Of a DNA stretch of 5,125 nt, positions 1 to 4,917 are shown piece by piece. The stretch is from a bacterium (lineage in GTDB: Bacteria > SZUA-79 > Acidulodesulfobacterales > Acidulodesulfobacteraceae): the NCBI GenBank assembly GCA_021821565.1, contig JAKACI010000124.1:1-5125 (forward strand). The letters are read 5' to 3'. The position numbers were made by a program, and so were the translations under genes. The notes under the pieces are model-generated. The model made no database searches. It had not been told where the DNA came from and saw nothing but the letters and a program-made list of their open reading frames with translations. Positions within the stretch are counted from its first letter, which is position 1; each line of letters starts with the position of its first letter.

Positions 1-939
1 TTCCATAAACTCATCATAAATGTTTTCTTGGATTAAAGCGCGGGACGGACATGTACAAACCTCGCCTTGATTAAAAGCAAACAACACTAAACCCTCAACT
101 GCTTTACTAAGAAAATTGTCATTTTTTGCCATTGCGTTGTCAAAAAAGATATTAGGTGATTTACCGCCGAGCTCTAATGTGACAGGAATAATATTTTCGG
201 ATGCATACTGCATAATTAAACGACCGGTTGTAGTTTCTCCCGTAAATGCAATCTTTTTAATACCCTGATGTTTTGCAAGCGGTTTTCCTGCTTCAGGGCC
301 TAATCCGTTTACAACATTAATAACCCCCTCTGGCAAAATATCGGCTATCATTTCCATAACACGCAGGATAGAAACGGGTGTTTGCTCTGCAGATTTCAAT
401 ACAACGCAATTACCTGCCGCTAAGGCAGGCGCCAACTTCCACGCTGCCATAAGAATAGGGAAATTCCAAGGAATAATCTGTCCGACAACGCCTAAAGGCT
501 CATGCAGCTCCATTGATACCGTATTGACGTCAAGGTCGGCAACAGTGCCGGACTCTGAGCGGATAACGCTTCCAAAATACCTGAAATGATCCGCGGCCAA
601 CGGAATATCGGCTACAAGTGTTTCTCTTATAGCCTTGCCGTTATCCCATGCTTCTATAATTGCAAGTTCCTCCAGATTTTTTTCTATTACATCCGCAATC
701 TTAAAAAGCAGGCTGCTCTTTTCTGCAACAGAGGTTTTTCTTCCCCATGACGCCGCAGCTTTCCATGCTGCAGCAACTGCAGCATCAATGTCTTTACTAT
801 TAGACCTAGGCACTCTGGCAATTATACTGCCGTCAACAGGTGAAATGTCATCAAAATATTCTCCGTCAATCGGTTTTATCCATTTGCCGCCAATATAATT
901 TTCATATTGGTCTTTAAATTTAGGTTTATTGTACAACAT
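1..939 (-). CDS. aldB: Aldehyde dehydrogenase, AldB/ExaC type, NAD(P)-dependent (N-terminal 313 codons; gene continues past the left edge)
   Basis: This cytoplasmic enzyme family oxidises aldehydes (typically acetaldehyde and other short aliphatic aldehydes) to carboxylic acids with NAD(P)+. Reading the minus strand from ATG at 939 gives an unbroken frame to base 1. Visible motifs are IGGKW near residue 16, PWNFP at 157-161 with the oxyanion-hole Asn159, the cofactor-binding Lys182 in VVLK, the Rossmann-type FTGETTTG around 232-239, the general base Glu256 in LELGGKSP, and the catalytic Cys295 in [11 protein letters not shown]. That last motif, together with [12 protein letters not shown] and DHFRYF, is what I recall as typical of E. 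coli AldB and Pseudomonas ExaC, which are about 500-510 residues long; roughly the last 190 residues are therefore missing here. The start is set by an AAAGGAGG ribosome binding site six bases upstream. All catalytic residues in the visible part are intact. Its GC content is visibly higher than that of its neighbours. The exact substrate cannot be read from sequence. Confidence 0.96.
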   Translation of the reverse strand, partial: MLYNKPKFKDQYENYIGGKWIKPIDGEYFDDISPVDGSIIARVPRSNSKDIDAAVAAAWKAAASWGRKTSVAEKSSLLFKIADVIEKNLEELAIIEAWDNGKAIRETLVADIPLAADHFRYFGSVIRSESGTVADLDVNTVSMELHEPLGVVGQIIPWNFPILMAAWKLAPALAAGNCVVLKSAEQTPVSILRVMEMIADILPEGVINVVNGLGPEAGKPLAKHQGIKKIAFTGETTTGRLIMQYASENIIPVTLELGGKSPNIFFDNAMAKNDNFLSKAVEGLVLFAFNQGEVCTCPSRALIQENIYDEFME

Positions 940-977
940 TGACAACCTCCTTTAAAATTAAATTAATTTTAGTTTAG

Positions 978-991
978 TTTAGATATCTAAA
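978..991. promoter_or_regulatory. 14-nt perfect palindrome upstream of the aldehyde dehydrogenase gene
   Basis: TTTAGATATCTAAA reads the same on both strands. It sits about 40 bases before the aldehyde dehydrogenase start codon, between that gene's candidate promoter and its ribosome binding site, where a repressor operator or mRNA leader structure could act. I do not recognise it as the site of a known regulator. In DNA this AT-rich, a chance palindrome of this length is not very rare. Confidence 0.3.
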
Positions 992-1055
992 ATTTTACTT
1001 TAAAAAAAGTTAGTTTTAATCAGCATTTTATTTATTTTCATTATGCGTTTTATTC

Positions 1056-1082
1056 ATTATAGATTGGATGATACTATGTTAA
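1056..1082 (-). promoter_or_regulatory. Candidate sigma70-type promoter for the aldehyde dehydrogenase gene
   Basis: On the minus strand there is a perfect TATAAT at 1061-1056, with TTAACA at 1082-1077 fifteen bases upstream. The -10 box is ideal, the -35 box matches at four or five positions, and the spacing is shorter than the usual 17. Transcription would start near 1049, giving a leader of about 110 bases. A second possibility is TTTACA with TATATG 17 bases downstream, around 1149-1121. AT-rich DNA produces such matches by chance. Confidence 0.3.
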
Positions 1083-1104
1083 TACTATATTGATAATAAA
1101 TTAG

Positions 1105-1128
1105 TTTGCATATATATTTTGCATATAT
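1105..1128. repeat. Direct repeat TTTGCATATAT, two copies 13 bp apart
   Basis: TTTGCATATAT occurs at 1105-1115 and again at 1118-1128, an exact 11-bp repeat with a 13-bp period. It lies about 25-50 bases upstream of the candidate -35 box of the aldehyde dehydrogenase promoter, a position suited to an activator binding as a tandem dimer. No known regulator is assigned. Confidence 0.35.
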
Positions 1129-1189
1129 TATAATTTCAGCAGTTTGTAAAATATAGCTATTATTTATTTAGTAATTATTTATTAATACA

Positions 1190-1218
1190 ATATATATTAA
1201 TCTTATTTTAATATATAT
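1190..1218. other. AT-only stem-loop just downstream of the carbonic anhydrase gene
   Basis: An 11-bp perfect inverted repeat (arms 1190-1200 and 1208-1218, 7-nt loop) begins five bases after the carbonic anhydrase stop codon. It could protect the mRNA 3' end or slow RNA polymerase. The stem has no G-C pair, and on the transcribed strand it is followed by a mixed A/T sequence, not a T run. It is therefore not a standard intrinsic terminator. Confidence 0.35.
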
Positions 1219-1222
1219 GTTT

Positions 1223-1855
1223 CTATTTTGCAATTATATCAAAACAATCGTTTTCTTTATCGTAATTATATACCTCCCCTGTCCCAATTATATAATACCA
1301 GCCGTATATGTTTATTTCTTTATTTAAATACTTTTCTTTTATAAATGGATAAGTAAATAAATTTTTCATTTGATGTACAATATTGAATTGTTCGGTCATC
1401 ATTTCCCTTTTAACATATTTTCCAGCATCAGTATCAATATTATTTAAAACATATTCTTTTACAGGATTTGCTAATTCTAACCATCTTTTAACGTGAGGAA
1501 CATTTTTAAGCTCTTCTTCTGATTTATATAGAGCGGCACAACCGCCGCAATTAGAATGTCCGCAAACCACGATGTTCTTAATATCAAGCACTTCCACGGC
1601 AAATTCTATGGCAGATGTGGTAGAAACATACTCTTGAGTTTCTCTATATGGGGGCACCATATTTGCAATATTTCTTACCATAAAAAGCTCACCTGGGAGA
1701 GTTTTTGTTATAAGGCTCGGCACAACCCTTGAATCCGAACATCCTATAAATAATGTATGAGGATTTTGTCCAGCTTCTAATTTGGCAAAAAGATTTTTAT
1801 GTTTTTCATAATCCTCATTTTTGAATTTAAAAACACCGTCAAAAATATCATTCAT
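1223..1855 (-). CDS. Beta-class carbonic anhydrase (Helicobacter/Campylobacter-like)
   Basis: This is a complete 210-residue zinc enzyme that interconverts CO2 and bicarbonate in the cytoplasm, supplying bicarbonate to carboxylases and buffering pH. The family signature is complete: Cys39-Ser-Asp41-Ser-Arg43 (zinc ligand Cys39 and the catalytic Asp41/Arg43 dyad), RNIAN at 61-65, and His100-Ser-Asn-Cys103-Gly-Gly, which supplies the other two zinc ligands. The C-terminal stretch INIYGWYYIIGTGEVYNYD is close to what I remember of the Helicobacter pylori beta-carbonic anhydrase, and the length fits the family. There is no signal peptide. The start is supported by GGAGGA six bases before ATG, and the stop is TAG. 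It is preceded by a leader of about 140 bases with its own promoter and a possible small ORF, and is separated from the aldehyde dehydrogenase gene by 283 bases, so the two are probably transcribed separately. The family is secure; the in vivo role (pH homeostasis or carbon supply) is inference. Confidence 0.97.
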   Translation of the reverse strand: MNDIFDGVFKFKNEDYEKHKNLFAKLEAGQNPHTLFIGCSDSRVVPSLITKTLPGELFMVRNIANMVPPYRETQEYVSTTSAIEFAVEVLDIKNIVVCGHSNCGGCAALYKSEEELKNVPHVKRWLELANPVKEYVLNNIDTDAGKYVKREMMTEQFNIVHQMKNLFTYPFIKEKYLNKEINIYGWYYIIGTGEVYNYDKENDCFDIIAK

Positions 1856-1899
1856 AATAATCCTCCATGCTTATTTTAAAACTTATAATTAAAGTTTAA

Positions 1900-1971
1900 T
1901 TAAGATACTATATAAAAGTAATTTTTGAACTTTACTTTATGATGCTCGTCAAGTTTCTGATAAGAAGCCAT
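1900..1971 (-). CDS. Possible 23-residue leader peptide upstream of the carbonic anhydrase gene
   Basis: An ATG at 1971 opens a 23-codon frame (MASYQKLDEHHKVKFKNYFYIVS) ending at TAA. It is preceded by AGAGG with an ideal six-base spacing, and it lies wholly inside the presumed leader of the carbonic anhydrase mRNA, with its stop 45 bases before the carbonic anhydrase start codon. The stretch 1940-1982 is richer in GC than the surrounding DNA, which suggests it is constrained or a remnant of something else. I recognise no family. It could be a regulatory leader ORF, a structured RNA leader, a gene remnant or chance. Confidence 0.3.
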   Translation of the reverse strand: MASYQKLDEHHKVKFKNYFYIVS

Positions 1972-2001
1972 GCGTTGCCTCTATTAGTTATTAATAAATA
2001 A

Positions 2002-2031
2002 ATTATAATACATTATTAAAAGTTATTTTAA
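2002..2031 (-). promoter_or_regulatory. Candidate sigma70-type promoter for the carbonic anhydrase gene
   Basis: On the minus strand, TTAAAA (2031-2026) is followed after 18 bases by a perfect TATAAT (2007-2002). The start of transcription would be near 1995, giving a leader of about 140 bases that includes the small ORF at 1971-1900. The local DNA is very AT-rich, so the match is only suggestive. Confidence 0.4.
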
Positions 2032-2129
2032 TTATAATAAAACATCATTTTAAAATCAAGTAAAAAATTAAAAATCTAAAAATTATTTGATATTATTTTA
2101 CATTGATTGTGTCTTTAATCAAGTATTTC

Positions 2130-2162
2130 AAAGATATTTATAATAATAAAGATATTTATAAT
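2130..2162. repeat. 15-bp direct repeat, 18-bp period
   Basis: AAAGATATTTATAAT occurs exactly at 2130-2144 and 2148-2162. The sequence is A/T with a single G per copy, so replication slippage could account for it. It lies 120-150 bases upstream of the presumed carbonic anhydrase promoter. Confidence 0.5.
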
Positions 2163-2170
2163 TTAAACAA

Positions 2171-2186
2171 TTGATTTATAAATCAA
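2171..2186. promoter_or_regulatory. 16-nt perfect palindrome TTGATTTATAAATCAA
   Basis: This perfect dyad has TTGAT/ATCAA ends like FNR/CRP-family half-sites, but the spacing between them is six bases, not the four of the FNR consensus. A looser pair of the same half-sites (TTGATT at 2103-2108 and AATCAA at 2117-2122) lies about 50 bases away. It might be an operator for an unidentified dimeric regulator. Both sites are far from any start codon, and chance is a real possibility in this composition. Confidence 0.25.
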
Positions 2187-2473
2187 ATAATATTTTAAAA
2201 AGGATTTAAAAAATTTCTAAATGAATAATAAAACAGTAAAAATAAAAAAATAAACTCGCGTTTTGATATTTTTTTGTCAGATAAAAAGTATTTTAAAAGA
2301 TTTCTTTAAAGGTATTTTTAACAAGTTCTGCGTTTACAAAAACGGCAAACTTAGAATAAGAAACGGCAAGTAAGCGATAAAAGTATTTTAAAAAATTATG
2401 TAAGAAATGATAAAAATAGCAATGTATGTTTTTGATTATTGATTTTGAACGGCATATTTATTGCGGTTTTAAG

Positions 2474-2550
2474 TGGTGGCGGTGCAGGGAATCGAACCCC
2501 GGACACTACGGATATGAGCCGTATGCTCTAACCGACTGAGCTACACCGCC
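2474..2550 (-). tRNA. tRNA with anticodon CAT, probably elongator tRNA-Met
   Basis: The 77-nt minus-strand sequence folds as a full cloverleaf: 7-bp acceptor stem GGCGGTG/CACCGCC, D arm GCTC-AGTCGGTTA-GAGC, anticodon stem TACGG/CCGTA with loop CTCATAT (anticodon CAT at 2516-2514), five-base variable loop, TPsiC arm with loop TTCGATT and one G-T pair, discriminator A, and an encoded CCA at 2476-2474. It has the normal G1-C72 pair and lacks the G-C-rich anticodon stem (three G-C pairs) usual in initiator tRNA, so an elongator is favoured. The anticodon CAT is shared with the lysidine-modified tRNA-Ile2. Overall it resembles the elongator Met genes I know from proteobacteria, but Ile2 is not fully excluded. 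Confidence 0.95.
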
Positions 2551-2595
2551 CTCTTAAAAAAACTTATTAAATTGTTTATTGAATGGGAAAGATTG

Positions 2596-2624
2596 ATTGT
2601 ATCAGATTATACTTTAAATTACAA
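2596..2624 (-). promoter_or_regulatory. Promoter of the tRNA gene
   Basis: On the minus strand, TTGTAA (2624-2619) and TACAAT (2601-2596) are separated by exactly 17 bases. They match the sigma70 consensus at four and five of six positions. The start would be near 2589, leaving a leader of about 40 bases for RNase P to remove. The element lies between repeat element A and the tRNA gene, so the tRNA is probably transcribed alone. Confidence 0.5.
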
Positions 2625-2640
2625 TAATATTTTTGTTATC

Positions 2641-2815
2641 CTTAAAATTACCGATTGCCGATAGAGATTGTTAAATATGCTGCAATGCATTAATAACACC
2701 GGATTCCTGCTTTCGCAGAAATGACACCTAATGGGTGAAAGGATAAAATTCCTCAAAGTCATTCCCGCGCAGGCTATAAGCCAGAACTATAAATCTCTAT
2801 CGGCAATTTTGGATA
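2641..2815. repeat. MITE-like repeat element A (terminal inverted repeats, related to element B)
   Basis: The ends are inverted repeats. Reading inward from the right (2812 down) gives CCAAAATTGCCGATAGAGAT; from the left (2643 up) it is the same except for a 7-bp duplication, ATTACCG-ATTGCCG. Flanking TATCC (2637-2641) and GGATA (2811-2815) extend the symmetry. Inside are a dRS3-like palindrome (2703-2722), a short central hairpin CACC..GGGTG (2725-2737), and GTCATTCCCGCG (2759-2770) in the opposite direction. The same parts in the same order, on the other strand, make up element B at 4750-4972. It has no ORF, so if mobile it would have to move with a transposase encoded elsewhere. The right end abuts the stop codon of the exported-protein gene, so its hairpins would form that mRNA's 3' end and may terminate or stabilise it. 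I see no clear target-site duplication. Confidence 0.75.
2703..2722 (-). repeat. dRS3-like 20-bp palindrome in element A
   Basis: The arms ATTCCTGC and GCAGAAAT (7 of 8 pairs, 4-nt loop) form a 20-bp imperfect palindrome. Read on the minus strand with its flank GTC, it resembles the 'GTCATTCC..GGAATC' type of intergenic repeat found in many Gram-negative genomes, of which Neisseria dRS3 is the named example. Its counterpart in element B is at 4898-4917. Confidence 0.55.
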
Positions 2816-4498
2816 TTATGATGCCAATTTATATATTGCAATATAGCTTTTAGGTTTTGAAAACATAGAACCAGAATTTTTAACTATTGCATTCGCTAAG
2901 TAGGTTTTTTTATTAAATTTAAATATAGAAAATCCTGCGCTATATCCCACTGTCGGTCTTATCTTCCATATCGGATAAAAACTTATTTTATTCCAGACTA
3001 AACTATAAATGGAATTTTTAGTGTAATAATTTAAATTCTTCAAGTAAGATGCCTGCTGATAGTTTTTCGTGACAACTATGCCGTCTTCTCCGTTAATATA
3101 AAACTTACTGACTTTAGCCGGAACATTGTAAATTAGACCGCCCGTAACACTTGAACTGCGAATCCCGCCAATGGAAGGAACTTGAATTTGGAGAGGCGAT
3201 CCGCCATAAGTTTTTGAACCTAAATATTTAGTTTTTCCTTTTCCGTTTATAATCATTAAATTGCCTGAATTAGATAAAGCCACGAGGTATTTTTTCCCAT
3301 TCCCCAAAAAATTACCATAAGCCGTGCCATAAAGAGTTATGCCCGAAAAAAATGGCAGTTTTTTTACTTTTATTAAAGTGTTATTATTTTTATTAAATCT
3401 ATAAACATAGGTATCGCCGCCAAATTGACCGATGGGATAAGTATTTTGACCTATAACCGAATCTTTAAAATACCTGCCTGAAGGGATGACCGATATAGGA
3501 TTTTGTCCCACTATCATTTTTTTATGTTTATTAAGTTTCATCACCCTTAAAAATAAATTATAATTTGGTGTGATTTTGACAAGTTTTCCATTGTTGTAAG
3601 CAAGTAAGTATGATATTACCATCCCGAGCTTTGTCTTTGTAAGTACTATTGCCGTTCTTTTTTTTGATATTTTATAAGAGCCGATGTATACAGGATTTGA
3701 TCGGGACGACAGATTATATTGAGCAAGCTTTTTTAAACTGCCGTTTATTAAAAGGTTATACAATATGACACGGCTTCTAGTGGCAACAACCACTTGAACT
3801 CCTTTATTTAAAAATTTACCTGTGCTCAATGCTTGAATAATATAATGTTTTGTAGAAGTCCTTAAAAGTCCTTTTCTGTTTTGGCTAAATCTTTTTATAT
3901 ACATATTGCTTGTAACCGTCGGGGCGGAAGAAATAACAGGCGAAGAGGCTTGAAGTTCCTCCGGTTTTTGAACCTTTTCCTGAAAGGTTAGCGATACAAT
4001 TTTTGCTTTAATAATTTTGGATAACCCGTTTACATCATTTATTATGAATTTTGATCCGAGAATTTGAATGGAGTGTCTATAAACTACCGTTTTTTCGGAA
4101 GGGCTGAATACATTTGTTTCAACATCAGAAACATTTCTAATTTTAATTATTCTTCCAAAAATTAAATATTTTAAATCAAAATGTTTTGAAATTTTTAAAA
4201 GATTATCGGTTGAAAAAGAGGTTATATGATTTTTTCTAATAAAATTATTTATATCAGAGTTTCTTGATACTGAAATATTACTTGACGATAAATCTGAACC
4301 CATTATAATAGGAATGCTATCTTTTATTACAAGAATATTTTTATAATGCGTAGAAATGATTTTATAGGGCAAAATGCCTATTTTAACAAAAGCATCTGCG
4401 CTTTTTATAATAAAAAATATTGACATAAAAACGGCAAATGCAAGGAGAATCACCACTCTGATTAAACTAATTGAATTTTTTTGAAAAGCTGTATTCAT
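2816..4498 (-). CDS. Exported protein: TolB/CsgG-like N-terminal domain plus beta-propeller-like C-terminal region
   Basis: This complete 560-residue protein has no assigned function. Residues 1-36 look like a signal peptide: Lys7 and Arg14 before a hydrophobic core at about 15-31, then a possible signal peptidase I site ADA|F at 34-37. An uncleaved anchor is the alternative. Residues 38-175 open with VKIGILPYKI and contain KYLIFGRIIKI at 110-120, a pattern seen in the alpha/beta fold of TolB N-terminal, FlgO and CsgG-like periplasmic proteins. A Ser/Pro/Gln/Thr linker follows at about 176-197. The rest consists of repeated blade-like strands, such as VQVVVATRSRVILYN and YGNFLGNGKKYLVALSNSGNLMI, resembling VCBS/FG-GAP propeller repeats but with Asn in place of the calcium-binding Asp residues. 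This two-part design recalls deltaproteobacterial (Geobacter-type) VCBS proteins. The likely site is the periplasm or cell surface. The start is set by AAGAGG six bases before ATG. It has its own promoter and an unusual tandem-repeat leader, and lies between two inverted repeat elements. The domain reading is by eye. Confidence 0.85.
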   Translation of the reverse strand: MNTAFQKNSISLIRVVILLAFAVFMSIFFIIKSADAFVKIGILPYKIISTHYKNILVIKDSIPIIMGSDLSSSNISVSRNSDINNFIRKNHITSFSTDNLLKISKHFDLKYLIFGRIIKIRNVSDVETNVFSPSEKTVVYRHSIQILGSKFIINDVNGLSKIIKAKIVSLTFQEKVQKPEELQASSPVISSAPTVTSNMYIKRFSQNRKGLLRTSTKHYIIQALSTGKFLNKGVQVVVATRSRVILYNLLINGSLKKLAQYNLSSRSNPVYIGSYKISKKRTAIVLTKTKLGMVISYLLAYNNGKLVKITPNYNLFLRVMKLNKHKKMIVGQNPISVIPSGRYFKDSVIGQNTYPIGQFGGDTYVYRFNKNNNTLIKVKKLPFFSGITLYGTAYGNFLGNGKKYLVALSNSGNLMIINGKGKTKYLGSKTYGGSPLQIQVPSIGGIRSSSVTGGLIYNVPAKVSKFYINGEDGIVVTKNYQQASYLKNLNYYTKNSIYSLVWNKISFYPIWKIRPTVGYSAGFSIFKFNKKTYLANAIVKNSGSMFSKPKSYIAIYKLAS

Positions 4499-4521
4499 AA
4501 TAAACCTCTTAAATTATTAAT

Positions 4522-4570
4522 TAATTATTAATTATTAAAGATTAAAGATTAAAGATTAAAGATTAAAGAT
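4522..4570. repeat. 7-bp tandem repeat array in the mRNA leader of the exported protein
   Basis: There are seven consecutive 7-bp units: two of TAATTAT (4522-4535) and then five identical TAAAGAT (4536-4570), followed by one degenerate unit. On the coding strand they read ATCTTTA. The array lies between the promoter -10 box and the ribosome binding site (4510-4505) of the exported-protein gene, entirely inside the presumed 90-base leader. Identical short tandem units mutate readily by slipped-strand replication, so copy number probably varies between strains and could change leader length or translation. Confidence 0.85.
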
Positions 4571-4594
4571 TTAAAAATATTACCTCATTATTTT

Positions 4595-4623
4595 ATTTTT
4601 ACACATTAAGGAAAAATTGTCAA
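4595..4623 (-). promoter_or_regulatory. Promoter of the exported-protein gene
   Basis: A perfect TTGACA at 4623-4618 is followed after exactly 17 bases by AAAAAT (4600-4595), which matches the -10 consensus at four of six positions. Transcription would begin near 4588, giving a 5' leader of about 90 bases. This is the best -35 box in the window. Confidence 0.6.
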
Positions 4624-4628
4624 TTTTT
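4612..4628. promoter_or_regulatory. Inverted repeat overlapping the -35 box
   Basis: AAAAATTG (4612-4619) and CAATTTTT (4621-4628) form a perfect 8-bp inverted repeat around one central base, and the -35 hexamer lies at its centre. A repressor bound here would block RNA polymerase. The symmetry may also be a by-product of the T/A-rich flanks around TTGACA. Confidence 0.35.
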
Positions 4629-4777
4629 TCTTTATATCGCCACCGTTAATCTTTCCTTTTATAACATAATTAATTTATATTTTATAAACATAATATTATA
4701 TATATTATTATACATAATTACATAATCATACGTATACTATTCATTAATGCCTAAAATTGCCGATAGAAAATTATTTT

Positions 4778-4799
4778 TTAGTTTCTAGTTAGTTTCTAG
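4778..4799. repeat. 11-bp tandem duplication inside element B
   Basis: TTAGTTTCTAG occurs twice head to tail with no mismatch. It has no counterpart in element A and, with the hairpin that follows, accounts for much of the extra length of element B's left arm. Confidence 0.7.
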
Positions 4800-4810
4800 A
4801 TAGATGGATG

Positions 4811-4832
4811 AGCCGTCTAAATGCCGACGGCT
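4811..4832. other. GC-rich hairpin inside element B
   Basis: AGCCGTC (4811-4817) and GACGGCT (4826-4832) form a perfect 7-bp stem with an 8-nt loop. On the plus strand it is followed by TTTAAAA, not a full T run, so terminator function is doubtful. It is absent from element A. Confidence 0.5.
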
Positions 4833-4897
4833 TTAAAACGTACCTGCATATGCAGGAATGACTTTGCAGGTATTTAAGTTTTCACCCGACGGGTGTC

Positions 4898-4917
4898 ATT
4901 CCCGCGAAAACGGGAAT
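4898..4917 (+). repeat. dRS3-like 20-bp palindrome in element B
   Basis: The site reads ATTCCC, eight bases, GGGAAT, with arms extended to ATTCCCG/CGGGAAT. This is exactly the form of the Neisseria dRS3 repeat, although short palindromes of this kind occur in intergenic DNA of many unrelated Gram-negative bacteria. It is preceded by GTC and followed by C, the same frame as the equivalent site in element A. Confidence 0.6.

Larger units (their letters stand above)
2040..2473. other. AT-rich intergenic stretch without a convincing gene
   Basis: Between the carbonic anhydrase promoter and the tRNA gene there is about 430 bases of very AT-rich DNA. No frame here combines a start codon, a ribosome binding site and gene-like length. 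It holds short repeats: AAAAGTATTTTAAAA at 2284-2298 and 2379-2393, AAACGGCAA at 2340-2348 and 2361-2369 (with a related AACGGCA at 2448-2454), and the direct repeat and palindrome listed separately. An imperfect hairpin with a C-C mismatch lies just 3' of the tRNA (about 2448-2468); it lacks a T run on the transcribed strand, so I do not call it a terminator. Confidence 0.6.

Noticed and set aside
635..898. 87-codon open frame on the plus strand
   Set aside because: It lies antisense to the aldehyde dehydrogenase gene, whose minus-strand frame carries all the family motifs. The plus frame has no recognisable motif.
1900..1995. Known riboswitch in the carbonic anhydrase leader (preQ1, SAM or c-di-GMP type)
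   Set aside because: Fragments such as CTTATCA and AGAGG recall these classes, but none of the conserved cores is present.
1939..2001. 20-codon plus-strand frame beginning with two ATG codons (MMLVKFLIRS...)
   Set aside because: It has no ribosome binding site, is very short, and is opposite in direction to all neighbouring genes.
2171..2186. FNR or CRP binding site
   Set aside because: The half-sites look right, but the spacing is six bases between TTGAT and ATCAA where FNR needs four, and the TGTGA/TCACA core of CRP sites is absent.
2295..2465. Minus-strand open stretch of about 57 codons ending in ...ELVKNTFKEIF
   Set aside because: It has no ATG, GTG or TTG start with a ribosome binding site. 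The Phe/Tyr/Lys-rich translation is what AT-rich non-coding DNA gives.
4522..4570. Tandem units considered as a CRISPR array or replication iterons
   Set aside because: The units are 7 bp with no spacers, so this is not CRISPR. There is no DnaA box cluster or replication gene nearby, and the leader position fits a simple sequence repeat better.
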